Shown: positions 15,946 to 24,491 of the stretch, one piece after another
How positions within the stretch are numbered: position 1 is the stretch's first letter
Layout: every line of letters starts with the position of its first letter
Program-made: the position numbers and the translations under genes
Notes under the pieces: model-generated
What the model saw: only the letters and a program-made list of their open reading frames with translations
What the model was told of the DNA's origin: nothing
Databases searched by the model: none
Assembly: GCF_001513965.1 (NCBI RefSeq)
Contig: NZ_KQ948052.1
Location: forward strand, 1 to 55,186
Length of the DNA stretch: 55,186 nt
Reading direction: 5' to 3'
Source: Streptomyces cellostaticus
GTDB taxonomy: Bacteria; Actinomycetota; Actinomycetes; Streptomycetales; Streptomycetaceae

Positions 15946-16503
15946 ATGTCTACCGGCATGCTTTTGGCGATCGTCATTCCCGTCGCAGTGGTCGTCGTGC
16001 TGATTGCCGCGGCCCTGGCTCTTTTCCTGCGGCACCGGGCTCTGCGTCAGCGCTTCGGCCCCGAGTACGAACGGACCGTCGACGGCGCCGACAGCAGGCT
16101 CGCCGCCGAGCGGGAGCTCAGCGCACGCGAGAAACGGCACGACAAACTCGACATCAAGCCTCTGCCCGACCGTCTCCGCGAGCGCTACTCACGGGACTGG
16201 GACCACGTGCAGCACGAGTTCGTGGACCGGCCCGAGGACGCCGTACACGACGCGGACCATCTGGTGACCTCCCTGATGCAGGACCGCGGCTACCCCACCG
16301 AAAGCTACGACCAGCAGCTCAAGGATCTCTCCGTCGAGCACGGCCGCACCCTCGAGCACTACCGAGCCGCCCACGAGATCGACACACTCAGCGCGAGTCA
16401 CAAGGCCACCACCGAGCAACTGCGCGGCGCCATGGTGCACTACCGGGCACTGTTCGACGAACTTCTCTCCGACGGCGGCCAGACCCGCCACGCCCCGGCC
16501 TGA
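15946..16503 (+). CDS. Single-pass membrane protein, streptomycete-specific family (copy 3)
   Basis: A 185-residue protein with an N-terminal helix (LLAIVIPVAVVVVLIAAAL) and the cytoplasmic motifs FGPEYERTVDGADSRLAAER, FVDRPEDAVHDADHLV and HYRALFDELL. It is the best-preserved paralogue of 4877 and serves as reference for the decayed copy at 12362. GAGGAGG precedes ATG 15946. It is 38 bases upstream of its partner gene. Confidence 0.82.
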   Translation: MSTGMLLAIVIPVAVVVVLIAAALALFLRHRALRQRFGPEYERTVDGADSRLAAERELSAREKRHDKLDIKPLPDRLRERYSRDWDHVQHEFVDRPEDAVHDADHLVTSLMQDRGYPTESYDQQLKDLSVEHGRTLEHYRAAHEIDTLSASHKATTEQLRGAMVHYRALFDELLSDGGQTRHAPA

Positions 16504-16541
16504 CCTTCGGGCAGCCGGGACCGAACGGACACGGAGGAGAC

Positions 16542-17036
16542 ATGCAACGCGACGACACACCGCACACTCGTGACAGCGGGCTGTCCACGGAGGACCTTGC
16601 CCAGCCCCGCAAGGCCGACGCAGCGTCGAACACCACTCCACCGCCCCCGGTCTACCCGAGCGAGGGCGACGACAGAACGGATGCGGCCGACGACTTCGCG
16701 TCCCGCGACGGGGCCACCCCCGCGGCGGACGAGGCGGCGGGCGCACGGACCACAGACGCCGACGAGATGCCGCAACTGCTGACATCGCAGGACGAGGAAG
16801 ACTTCCGTAAGGAGTGGGAGAACATCCAGGGTGCCTTCGTTGACGATCCTCGCCAGGCGGTACAGGCTGCGGACAACCTGGTCGCCAAGGTCATGCAGAC
16901 GCTCGCCGCGACGTTCGACGAGCACAAGAAGAACCTCGAAGAGCAGTGGAGCCGAGGCGAGCAGGTCGACACCGAAGCTCTGCGCAGGGCCCTGCGCCAC
17001 TATCGCTCGTTCTTCAACCGCCTGCTCACCACCTGA
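16542..17036 (+). CDS. Acidic hypothetical partner protein (copy 3)
   Basis: A 164-residue protein: acidic N-terminal half and a helical C-terminal domain with FRKEWENIQGAFVDDPRQAV, VAKVMQTLAATFDEHKKNLE and HYRSFFNRLLTT. GGAGGAG precedes the ATG. It pairs with 15946 and is followed by a DUF6131 gene. Function unknown. Confidence 0.8.
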   Translation: MQRDDTPHTRDSGLSTEDLAQPRKADAASNTTPPPPVYPSEGDDRTDAADDFASRDGATPAADEAAGARTTDADEMPQLLTSQDEEDFRKEWENIQGAFVDDPRQAVQAADNLVAKVMQTLAATFDEHKKNLEEQWSRGEQVDTEALRRALRHYRSFFNRLLTT

Positions 17037-17134
17037 CAAACACACCCGTGAGGCGAGGCGCAACGGGTCCAGGAAGTGAACGGCATCCCGCCTCACAGCG
17101 GCCGGCACACCGGCCGGAGAGAAAGAAGAACGCC

Positions 17135-17290
17135 GTGATCGCACTTGGCATCATCCTGCTCGTCGTCGGATTCGTCCTGAACATCGGCATCCTGTGGACA
17201 ATCGGGATCATCCTGCTTCTCATCGGAGTCGTCCTGTTCCTCCTCGGCTCCCTCGGCCACGCGGTCGGCGGCCGCCGCCACTACTGGTAG
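17135..17290 (+). CDS. DUF6131 small membrane protein (copy 2)
   Basis: A 51-residue two-helix membrane protein starting at GTG 17135, with NIGILWTIGIILLLIG and the GHAVGGRRHYW tail seen in the copy at 10642. It lies at the end of the 15946-17290 operon. Confidence 0.8.
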   Translation: MIALGIILLVVGFVLNIGILWTIGIILLLIGVVLFLLGSLGHAVGGRRHYW

Positions 17291-17399
17291 AGCACGCCTG
17301 TACAACTTCCCTCCCAGCGACACCGGCCTGCCCCTGATACAGCGACGCGGTTCGTCAGGACTTCGCATCCTGGGACTGTTCTGCACCGGCCTCCCAGCC

Positions 17400-17550
17400 T
17401 GGGTCAGCAGCGCATTGACGATGAGCGCGGCCGCTGGCGGACCTTCCGCCGCTGTTGCCACGGCGTTGGCTGTGGGCTTGTTGGTCACGGCGTTCGGGGA
17501 CGATGTGCTTGATCTGCCGACGCCGCAGGTAACGGCGGTTGCGGTGTGAT
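17400..17550 (-). pseudogene. IS5-type transposase relic
   Basis: Minus-strand reading gives HRNRRYLRRRQIKHIVPERR, then DQQAHSQRRGNSGGR. This resembles the internal segment of IS5-group transposases before the last catalytic Glu. The reading degenerates on both sides, so it is only a scar. Confidence 0.5.
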
Positions 17551-17746
17551 GAGTACGCCCCTCCCTCGCGCCCTGCCCAGAGACGCCCAACTCCGCCGCA
17601 GGTGAGAACGCCCCGCATGCGTGAGCAATGCGTGAGCGGACGGTCTGGGACGAGCCGTCACACGCCTGTTCCTCCCCCTGTACCGCGTGGCGCTGATCAG
17701 GAAGAACACCACCACACGGCACGGCCAGGAACCCCCCGGTAAGGAT

Positions 17747-17780
17747 CCGATCCCACTCCTAAAGCGGGTGTCGCAGGTTC
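17747..17780 (+). other. Partial tRNA-Arg(CCU) sequence, possible att site
   Basis: CCCACTCCTAAAGCGGG reads as a tRNA anticodon arm with a CCT anticodon, and GTGTCGCAGGTTC continues as variable loop and T-arm start. After GGTTC the sequence departs from a tRNA. A 3' half-tRNA is typical of an attachment site left by an integrative element. tRNA-Arg(CCU) identity is from memory of the gene family. Confidence 0.5.
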
Positions 17781-17981
17781 AGCTTCGAACCAGGATCCCG
17801 AAGCAAGGCATAAATTCGCCGCTGCAATGCCGAGTGCCAAGTGCCGACGCTGAGGCGCCCCGATGCGTGACCTTCGTTCGGGACGAAGAGGTCGTGGGTC
17901 CCGCCACCCCGACAGTGAAACACCAGGTCAGGCCCGGTGCTGAGAGATCAGTACCGGGTCTGATTTGCTGTACAGCCCTGT

Positions 17982-18000
17982 TTTGGGAGTCATTTGGGAG
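17982..18000 (+). repeat. Direct repeats TTTGGGAG (integrase arm-site-like)
   Basis: TTTGGGAG occurs at 17982-17989 and 17993-18000. Closely spaced repeats of this type are found near attP of actinobacterial tyrosine-integrase elements. With the half-tRNA at 17747 they suggest an excised or decayed integrative element. No integrase gene remains. Confidence 0.4.
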
Positions 18001-18058
18001 CCGACTTCTGGAACCGGCTCCCAGCCCCGTCTGCCGACGAGCACGCAGGAGCGTGTGG

Positions 18059-18526
18059 TCAGAGCCAGTCCCAGTGCTTGAAAGCGAAGTACAGCGTCAG
18101 AGAGACAACGACGATGACGGCGCTGGAGACGATGAATCCCGACTGGTGTCCGAAGCCGGGGTAGGGAAGGTTCTGTCCGTAGAAGCCAGTGATCGCCGTG
18201 GGCACGGCGATGATCGCGGCCCAGCTCGTCACCTTCTTCGTGATCAGGTTCATCCGGTTCGCCTGCACCGACAAGTTGGTCTCCATCACCGAGGCCACCA
18301 GGTCGCGCAGCGACTCCGTCCACTCGCCGGCACGCAGCACGTGGTCGTACACACCTCGGCAGTAAGGCAGCAAGGAGCCGTCGACGACGTCGAGGTCGGG
18401 GCGCATGAGGGCGTTGACAACCTCCCGCATGGGCAGGACCACGCGACGGAGCCGGACCAGTGATTTCCGCAGGGCGTAGGACTGGCGCTGTACGGTCTGG
18501 ATCTGCCGGCCGGGCTTCGGTGTCAC
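18059..18526 (-). pseudogene. CorA-type magnesium transporter, C-terminal fragment
   Basis: A 155-residue reading frame containing a helical arm (VVNALMRPDLDVV, DLVASVMETNLSVQANRMNL) and the two C-terminal membrane helices of CorA. The signature loop reads YGQNLP, a variant of YGMNxP. CorA proteins are usually above 300 residues; the N-terminal half is absent. It is probably a pseudogene, cut next to the att-like region. Confidence 0.8.
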
Positions 18527-18771
18527 CGCCGAACGCGGGACCTCCTCCTCTCACCGTAAGTCGTGCGCCGCCGCACCGGCTGTGTTCGCTGGTGGTTCCG
18601 GACTCGCTGCCTCTCGGTAAAACGCCTGCTCACGCGCACGTTCCGGGGCCTCGGAACGGCGTAGAGTGAAAGCACCGGGAGTACTTCGCCACACCGGCCG
18701 CCATGTCGGTGCCGTTCCCGGCGAGCAACAACACCGGCCTCCAAGAGGAGGCCCGGGGACAGGTCCGTGTC

Positions 18772-19332
18772 ATGACCGCGACCATCGAACCTACGATCAT
18801 CAAAGAGCGCCTGCCCTCGGCGTCGGCCCGGCTGTCCCTGACCCCGACCGGCTCGGTTCCAGGTCTCCTGGACGGTGCCTGGTGGCCCCGCTCCCGTGAT
18901 CTCCTCCGGGAGATCCCCACTCTGACGGACGCGCTGGACGCGTGCTGGGGCCGGATCACCCACGTCACCGTGAACCCGACCCACTGGCCCGTCATCCCGC
19001 GCAAGGTCCCCGTCACGGGGCACACGGTGCATGTCGGCTGGTTCGCCGCCGAGCAGGACCCGAACAAAGTGATCCTCCTCTCCTACACGGTGGGCCGCCT
19101 GGACCTGCTGGTGATCCCTCCGGAGACGGAGCCGGCCGCCGCCGCCCGGCTGATGGCAGCGGCAACCGTTTCGAGGGGTATCCGCACCGCCAGCGGTCTG
19201 ATGGCCGACGAGGCCATCAGCCACGACGCGACAGAGGCTCGGAGCCGGGAAGAGGAATGGGAGACCGACGGCGGAGCCGCTTCGGCGGCCGGAGCCGCGA
19301 TCGGGATCTCGAGTTCCGCCCCGAGGAGGTGA
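18772..19332 (+). CDS. DUF5994 family protein
   Basis: A 186-residue protein with RLSLTPTGSVPGLLDGAWWP, ITHVTVNPTHWP and VHVGWFAAEQDPNKVILLSY, which I recognise as the DUF5994 family of Streptomyces. A C-terminal acidic/alanine-rich tail follows. ATG 18772 gives the family start; upstream codons are not conserved. It opens a short operon with the small genes at 19337 and 19635. Confidence 0.8.
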   Translation: MTATIEPTIIKERLPSASARLSLTPTGSVPGLLDGAWWPRSRDLLREIPTLTDALDACWGRITHVTVNPTHWPVIPRKVPVTGHTVHVGWFAAEQDPNKVILLSYTVGRLDLLVIPPETEPAAAARLMAAATVSRGIRTASGLMADEAISHDATEARSREEEWETDGGAASAAGAAIGISSSAPRR

Positions 19333-19336
19333 GGAC

Positions 19337-19561
19337 GTGGAGACAGCCGTCACCGTCGCCGTGATCATTTTCGTGATCATCGCGGGAATGTTCCTGATCC
19401 ACCGGCTCAACGCACAGCATGACGAAAGGATCGGAGCCTTCCACTACAGCGACGCCCTACCGGGAATCGGTCGGCGGACCCGTAGGAGCCCACGTGCCAC
19501 GGTGCCGAAGGGCCCTTCTGTCGACGCCCCACACCGTGAGCATCGAGAGGGGAGCCGCTGA
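19337..19561 (+). CDS. Small single-pass membrane protein
   Basis: A 74-residue protein from GTG 19337 with one helix (VTVAVIIFVIIAGMFLI) and a basic, proline-rich tail. GAGGTGAGG lies just upstream, four bases after the DUF5994 stop. No family recognised. Confidence 0.6.
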   Translation: METAVTVAVIIFVIIAGMFLIHRLNAQHDERIGAFHYSDALPGIGRRTRRSPRATVPKGPSVDAPHREHREGSR

Positions 19562-19634
19562 TGACGCAGACCTGCTTCCAGCCAGGGGTGGGTGTGGGGC
19601 AGCGGCCGTCACACCCACCGGCACGTCGCCCGTG

Positions 19635-19928
19635 ATGCACGTCGTCCTGAATGAGCAAGGGGTCACCTTGAAGTCACTGGAACTGCCGTCGGCCGGGCAC
19701 GCGGAGGTTCGTATCGTCGCCGCGGACCCGGAGGCGGCTCGCCGTGTCGCGGAGATTCTCCGCCGTTGTTTCGCCGCCACAGAAGCGCGCAGCTACCCCG
19801 CAGGCCCCGACGGCGGAACACGCCTCCACCTCACCGTGGACACCACACGCACGGCGGAGCCGGTGCGCTCCTGGCTGTTGACCAGCCAGTTCTCCCGGGA
19901 CGATCACACACAGCCGGACGAAATCTGA
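19635..19928 (+). CDS. Hypothetical protein, possibly frameshifted 5' end
   Basis: A 97-residue reading frame with beta-alpha character: VRIVAADPEAARRVAEILRR, ATEARSYPAGPDGG and RLHLTVDTTRT. An ATG at 19561 with a strong ribosome site opens a different frame (MTQTCFQPG) that ends as TGATG at 19632. The original gene may have started there, with one base gained or lost near 19590; ATG 19635 is the surviving in-frame start. Confidence 0.55.
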   Translation: MHVVLNEQGVTLKSLELPSAGHAEVRIVAADPEAARRVAEILRRCFAATEARSYPAGPDGGTRLHLTVDTTRTAEPVRSWLLTSQFSRDDHTQPDEI

Positions 19929-20011
19929 GGAGATGGGCCTCAGCGGGGGGAGGAGGACACCGCCCCAGACGTACGGGTTTCCGTCGGTGCCGGCACGAGA
20001 GGCGGGCGACC

Positions 20012-20284
20012 ATGGCGACACTGCACGAGCGGGAGCACTACCGCGAGGCGGTCATGAAGACCCTGTACGAGGCCATCGAAGGCAATCGCCTCCTCGGCCT
20101 CATCGGGGCGCAGTTGCGCAAGGATCTCGCCCTGCCCGAGGAGGACCTGGCCGCCGCCTGCATGTACTTGGCGGCCGAGGGACTGATCCAGGTCGACTGG
20201 GCCCGAGGAAACACACCCGCGATGGTCACACTGACGCACAAGGGGATCCAGCTCATGGAGACCGAGGAGAAGGACAGTGACTGA
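20012..20284 (+). CDS. Small winged-helix-like protein
   Basis: A 90-residue protein: HEREHYREAVMKTLYEAIEG, EEDLAAACMYLAAEGLIQVD and MVTLTHKGIQLMETEE. The helix-helix-wing pattern ending in an LTHKG strand suggests a winged-helix fold without recognised family. GAGAGGCGGG lies before ATG 20012. Confidence 0.65.
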   Translation: MATLHEREHYREAVMKTLYEAIEGNRLLGLIGAQLRKDLALPEEDLAAACMYLAAEGLIQVDWARGNTPAMVTLTHKGIQLMETEEKDSD

Positions 20285-20416
20285 CACTGCCCAGGCCACC
20301 CTCAGGGCTGCGGCTGGCCGCATGACGACCTTTTCGTCCAATATGACCGAAATGGCATCCTGGGCATACCCTGGTGAGTGGGCCGGTGCACTCTCACGTG
20401 CAACGACCCGGAAGGG

Positions 20417-20444
20417 CGGCCCCGGTGTGTATACGCCGGGGCCG
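20417..20444. terminator. Terminator-like hairpin
   Basis: Perfect 9-bp stem CGGCCCCGG/CCGGGGCCG with a 10-base loop, in a non-coding stretch after the gene ending at 20284. No T-run follows. Confidence 0.6.
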
Positions 20445-20547
20445 TTGCGTCACCGGACCATGCCAGAGGGAGAAGGTGTGATCCACTCGGCCGATCTCCG
20501 CGAGTGACGCAACTGCGACGTCGTCGACCCGCAGGGCCAAGAGATCA

Positions 20548-20573
20548 GTCCGCCGTCCACGTGGACGGCGGAC
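20548..20573. promoter_or_regulatory. 26-bp perfect palindrome
   Basis: Two contiguous 13-base arms, GTCCGCCGTCCAC and its exact complement, with no spacer. It ends 35 bases before the GTG of the small membrane protein gene at 20609. It could be an operator or an RNA hairpin in the leader; no matching known motif. Confidence 0.55.
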
Positions 20574-20608
20574 AACGACTGGCCCGCCGCTGACGCCCGG
20601 AGGCTGAC

Positions 20609-20776
20609 GTGGTGCTGTTTCTTCTGCTGCTCATTGTGGCGGTTGCGCTCGGCGTCATGGGGGCGCTCGGCAGGGACACGCTCTACCTGCTGATCATCGG
20701 GGTGATGGTGCTCATCGCCGACCTTGTCCTCCTCAGAACGCGGATGGGGCGCAGCCGCCGACCCCGCGTCCGGTAG
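20609..20776 (+). CDS. Small two-helix membrane protein
   Basis: A 55-residue protein starting at GTG 20609 with GGAGG seven bases upstream. Two hydrophobic stretches (VLFLLLLIVAVALGVMGAL and LYLLIIGVMVLIADLVLL) are followed by a basic tail. It resembles hydrophobic small proteins near Asp23 genes; function unknown. Confidence 0.65.
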   Translation: MVLFLLLLIVAVALGVMGALGRDTLYLLIIGVMVLIADLVLLRTRMGRSRRPRVR

Positions 20777-20948
20777 AGCGGCCCGACCGGCCACCCGACC
20801 TGCCCTTCTGCGTGGCGTACCACCGTCTCCTGGCGCCGTGCCCGACATCGCTCGCATGCCACTTGCCTGAGCGACGTCGGGCACTCGCCGTTAGCGTGAA
20901 GGAAGGGGCACGACAGGCCGCCTGTGCGTCGGAAAGTGGTGACCGAAG

Positions 20949-21437
20949 ATGACGGATACGGGACTGCCGAACCGGCCCGAGACCCCTCGCGCGGTGTCAT
21001 TGGGCGAGCGTAGCGGGAAGAGTGTGGGGGTGCCGCACGGAAGCGATCCGGGATCGCGTGGCCGTACCACGATCGCCGACGGCGTGGTGGCGAAGATCGC
21101 CGGGATGGCGGCCCGGGATGTGCCGGGCGTCCACTCGATGGGCGGTGGGTTCGCCCGTGGCATGGGGGCGATGCGTGAACGTATGCCCGGTGCCGGCGGG
21201 AAGTCCGTCACCAGCGGGGTGAAGGTCGAGGTCGGCGAGGTACAGACCGCGGTCGACCCGGAGATCGTCGTGGAGTACGGCGTCTCCATCATCGATGTCG
21301 CGGGCGACGTCAGAGAGAACGTGATCGCTGCCATCGAGCGGATGACCGGTCTGGAAGTTGTCGAGGTCAACATCGCGGTCGGCGATGTTCATTTGCCCGA
21401 CGAGGACGAGGAACAGCCCGAGCGGCGGCTCGAGTAA
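20949..21437 (+). CDS. Asp23/Gls24 family envelope stress protein (second copy)
   Basis: A 162-residue protein with RTTIADGVVAKIAGMAARDV, VKVEVGEVQTAVDPEIVVE and ERMTGLEVVEVNIAVGDVHL, closely similar to 8037-8525 in the core but different in its first 35 residues. It stands alone: the AmaP and DUF6286 partners are not repeated. Acidic C-terminal tail (DEDEEQPE). Confidence 0.92.
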   Translation: MTDTGLPNRPETPRAVSLGERSGKSVGVPHGSDPGSRGRTTIADGVVAKIAGMAARDVPGVHSMGGGFARGMGAMRERMPGAGGKSVTSGVKVEVGEVQTAVDPEIVVEYGVSIIDVAGDVRENVIAAIERMTGLEVVEVNIAVGDVHLPDEDEEQPERRLE

Positions 21438-22185
21438 CCGCTCGCCTGAGCCGAAGCGAGCGTGGAGCGCACCGGTTTCCGTGAAGCGATTGGTGTCGGC
21501 CGACCGTCTTCGATGTCCTCGATGTGCTGTTGCTGCTCCTGGTGTGGTGGCTGCCAGCACAGCTTCGCCGATGCTGCCGTGGTCCGGTTTTCCCGGCTTG
21601 CCGCCGTGATTCGGCCCGCGCGGCGCATGATCGTGCCCGTCGGTGCCGGACCGGCGCCCCCGACAGCCACAGCGAGTGGCATTCCACCCTCGGACGCCCC
21701 GTGAGCCTTGCGCGCCCCGGAAGAGGTTCCTCCTGCGGGGGTTGTGCCGAGGTGACCACAGGCGGTACGACGATCGCCATGCCCTCTTGGCCTCGGTTAA
21801 ACGACCGCCGGCTCGCACTCCTCACCCGCATCGGGGAAGGATCCGACCCCGTCACCTCAAACAACCCCCCGCTCGCCATGGCCATCGCCCGGGACCCGAA
21901 CGTCCGGCTGCATCACCGAACGGACGGTCCGGGCCATCCTCGACGACCTCGAACAGGGCGGCCACCTGCGCCGGCACCAGGCCAAACGGCGCAGCCAGTA
22001 CACCCTCAACCTCGACCGGCCGTTCCGGCACCCGGCGGAAGCCGGCCTTGTCGTCCGCGATCTCGTTGAACTCGCTGCCGATAGTGCGGCCCGGCCGCCG
22101 AAGACGGCCTCTGTATCGGTTTACGAGGAGTTCTCAGCCGTGGTGCCCCGGCCTCGTTCCACAGCCGTGGACCGCCTCCCGCGCG
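21438..22185. other. Decayed stretch between Asp23 and DUF2267 genes
   Basis: Only the regulator relic at 21860-22090 can be recognised. A leucine-rich segment near 21524 (LLLLLVWWLP) may be the remains of a small membrane protein, but no complete frame exists. Confidence 0.45.
21860..22090 (+). pseudogene. Winged-helix regulator fragment
   Basis: The first frame gives NPPLAMAIARDPNVRL, then after a shift ITERTVRAILDDLEQGGHLR and RRSQYTLNLDRPFRHPAEAG. This parallels LTERAVQKIIADLEQDGYLS and FRHPAEEG-type endings of the regulator at 14552. A deletion or frameshift near 21912 removed part of the first helices. Confidence 0.65.
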
Positions 22186-22581
22186 TCAGGCCGCCTGGGT
22201 GAGCTCCGGGCGGCCGAACAGCAGGGCGTAGCCGGAGGGGAGTTGGGCGAGGATACGGCTGAGGAGCTCCTCGCCGGCGAGCTGGGCCACGATGCAAAGG
22301 ACGGTACCGGTGTCCCAGCGGGCGGTGGCTGCCGTGCCGCCGGTGCGGGACGCCAGGTCCTTGACGAAGCCCCAGCCGGTGAGGGGTTAGGTGGCGGGGA
22401 TCTCGGATGTCAGGGTGACGGCGGCCTCGTGCGGCAGCCTGGCCGCGAGCTCCACGCGCTCATCGCCCGTGAGCCGGCGCCCGAGGGCAGCCAGCACGGC
22501 GCGCACGGACACCTCGGCCTGTGCGCGGGTGGGGTACGCGCCTTCGTACCGCACTCTTTCCAGCAACTGCTCAAACGTCAT
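22186..22581 (-). pseudogene. DUF2267 protein with internal stop
   Basis: From ATG 22581 the frame encodes MTFEQLLERVRYEGAYPT and LTGDERVELAARLPHEAAV, then TAA at 22387-22389. In the same frame after the stop it continues LTGWGFVKDLASRTGG and GEELLSRILAQLPSGYALLF to a TGA at 22186. Together these make one complete DUF2267 protein, so the stop is a nonsense mutation. Confidence 0.8.
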
Positions 22582-22731
22582 GCCCACGGTGGACCGGCAC
22601 GGCTCCTGCTGGGGATCATCGGTGACGCGGTTGCCTGTCTCGTCTGAGGTGGTCTGTAAGTGGTGGCCGGGGGCTCGCCCGCCGACCACCGGTATCGCTC
22701 ATTCAGGGGAAGGGTTGTCGCTGCCCCGGGG

Positions 22732-23128
22732 CTATACGCGCTGGGGGTGGCCGAACAGCAGGGCGTAGCCCGCCGGGAGCTGGAGCAGGATGCGGCGGGT
22801 GAGCTCTTCGCCCGCGGTGTCCGCGGCCACGCTGAGGACAGCGCTCACGTCCCACGCCGCGGTCTGTTCGGTTGCTCCCCCGATCCATGCCGCGGTGGCA
22901 CTCACGAACCGCTCGGGGGAGAGCGACTCATGCGCCTGGAGCGGATTGAGCAGGATGAGCGCCCATTCCTCCGGCAGCCGGGCAGCCAGTTCCGCCCGTA
23001 CCTCGCTCACCAAGTGCGCGCCCAGCAGCGCCAGCACCGGTGCGAGCCGCCCGCTCGGCTTCCTCGGTGGTCCCGTACGCGCCGCGTTCCTCGACCTGAT
23101 CCAGGAACACCTCCCATCTCATGGCCAT
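22732..23128 (-). pseudogene. DUF2267 protein with +1 frameshift
   Basis: The gene starts MAMRWEVFLDQVEERGAYGT and EEAERAART, then shifts frame at about 23038 where one extra G occurs in ACCGGTGCTG. The remainder reads VLALLGAHLVSEVRAEL and LTRRILLQLPAGYALLFGHP. Removing one base restores a complete DUF2267 protein. The GTG at 23037 could start a shorter product. Confidence 0.78.
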
Positions 23129-23221
23129 CGCTGCTCCCTTGCGCGTGTGGTGGCGAGCCGAGGACGGGGCGGCTGCAGGGGAGGTCGTCTACCCGTCCTC
23201 CGGGGCGGCTGGGAGGGGACT

Positions 23222-23656
23222 TCAGCCGCTGATCTCCTTGTGCGCGGAGCCGCCACCGATGGCGATCTTGCGGGGCTTGGCGCGCTCGGCGATCGGGATC
23301 CGCAGGGTCAGCACACCCGCGTCGTAGTCCGCCCTGATGTGCTCGGTGTCCAGGGTGTCGGCCAGCACGACCTGGCGGGAGAAGACGCCCAGAGGCCGCT
23401 CGGAGAGCTCCATCTGCACGTCGTCCGCCTTGGTGACGGGCCGACGCTCGGCCCTGACGGTCAGCATGTTCCGCTCGACGTCGATGTCGATCGCGTCCGG
23501 GGAGACGCCGGGCAGGTCGACGGCGATCACGTACACCTCGCCCTCACGGTAGGCGTCCATCGGCATCGCCGACGGCCGCGACCAGGTGCCGGTCGTGTTC
23601 AGGAGCTGCTGAGTGAGTCGATCAAACTCACGGAACGGATCGGTGCGCATCAACAT
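23222..23656 (-). CDS. Hsp20/alpha-crystallin small heat shock protein
   Basis: A 144-residue small heat shock protein with a complete alpha-crystallin domain: YVIAVDLPGVSPDAIDIDVE, ERPLGVFSRQVVLADTLD and the GVLTLRIPIAE strand (GxLxIxIP-type). A chaperone that holds unfolding proteins. GGAGGTG lies seven bases before ATG 23656. It is divergent from the regulator at 23791 with an RheA-type operator between, equivalent to the S. albus hsp18 locus. Confidence 0.93.
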   Translation of the reverse strand: MLMRTDPFREFDRLTQQLLNTTGTWSRPSAMPMDAYREGEVYVIAVDLPGVSPDAIDIDVERNMLTVRAERRPVTKADDVQMELSERPLGVFSRQVVLADTLDTEHIRADYDAGVLTLRIPIAERAKPRKIAIGGGSAHKEISG

Positions 23657-23726
23657 CGTGAAACACCTCCAGTGTTCAGGTCAGGCGCGTTGCTGCCAAT
23701 GCGGTTCACCTGAACTTATTGTGACA

Positions 23727-23745
23727 TGTCATCCAAGTGATGACA
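23727..23745. promoter_or_regulatory. RheA-type operator TGTCATC-N5-GATGACA
   Basis: An exact match to the inverted repeat described as the RheA binding site controlling hsp18 in Streptomyces albus. It lies between hsp20 and the HSP18 regulator gene, so both genes are probably heat-inducible and repressed by the product of 23791. Confidence 0.8.
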
Positions 23746-23790
23746 TATAGGGCATCGTCGAGATGACGACACCACCGGTTTGGAGGCTCC

Positions 23791-24471
23791 ATGGCCGTTG
23801 ACGATCAGCCGACCCCCCGCGCCCGCGGTCTCACCCCCACGTCCTTCCTCGCAGCCGCCGCGGCGCTGAACACGATCCACGAGGCCCTGCGCACCGCCCG
23901 GACATCGCGGGACGGGGACCACTCCGAGCCCGTCCAGGCCAGCTCGGAGCAGGCACTCGCCGCGCTCCTGCTGCTCCGCGAAGCGCGCGATCAGCTCGCC
24001 GAGTGGGAACCGGGCCTGATCGAAGCGGCCCGGGAGGCGGGCGCCAGCTGGGCCGACCTCGCCCACCCCCTCGGCGTCTCCAGCCGCCAGGCCGCCGAAC
24101 GCCGCTACCTGCGCGTACGCCCCGGAAACCCGGGGTCCACGGGCGAGCAGCGAGTACGGGCCACCCGCGACCGCCGTGCCGCCAACCGCACCGTCACCAC
24201 CTGGGCCCGTGCCAACGCCGCGGACCTGCGCCAGCTCGCCGGCCAGATCACCGCGCTCACCGACCTCCCCGCCGCCGCCCGCACCCCACTCGCCGAGCTC
24301 ACCGCCGCCCTCGCCGACAACGACGCCGCCGCCCTCGTCGGCCCCCTGACGGTCACGCACCCGTATCTGGCGTCCGACCACCCCGACCTCGCGACGCGCG
24401 TCGATGACGTCGCCCGCCACACCGACGGGCTCCGTCGGCACAGCGGCGCCCAGCGCCGGAACCGAGCCTGA
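23791..24471 (+). CDS. HSP18 transcriptional regulator (RheA-type)
   Basis: A 226-residue protein with a helix-turn-helix-like segment AGASWADLAHPLGVSSRQAA and ERRYLRVRPG, within a largely helical, alanine-rich chain. I recognise it as the family annotated HSP18 transcriptional regulator in Streptomyces. TTTGGAGG precedes ATG 23791. Divergent position and the operator at 23727 support control of the adjacent hsp20 gene. Confidence 0.8.
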   Translation: MAVDDQPTPRARGLTPTSFLAAAAALNTIHEALRTARTSRDGDHSEPVQASSEQALAALLLLREARDQLAEWEPGLIEAAREAGASWADLAHPLGVSSRQAAERRYLRVRPGNPGSTGEQRVRATRDRRAANRTVTTWARANAADLRQLAGQITALTDLPAAARTPLAELTAALADNDAAALVGPLTVTHPYLASDHPDLATRVDDVARHTDGLRRHSGAQRRNRA

Positions 24472-24491
24472 TCTCCACGACGTCAGGATCT

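Larger units (their letters stand above)
17291..18058. other. Non-coding stretch with element scars
   Basis: No gene is supported. It holds the IS5 relic, the partial tRNA-Arg and the TTTGGGAG repeats listed separately; the remainder shows nothing I can identify. Confidence 0.5.
20285..20608. other. Intergenic stretch with hairpin and palindrome
   Basis: No gene is supported. The hairpin at 20417-20444 and the 26-bp palindrome at 20548-20573 are listed separately. Confidence 0.6.

Noticed and set aside
17747..17800. Complete tRNA gene
   Set aside because: Only the anticodon arm and start of the T-arm fit; the 5' half and acceptor stem are absent.
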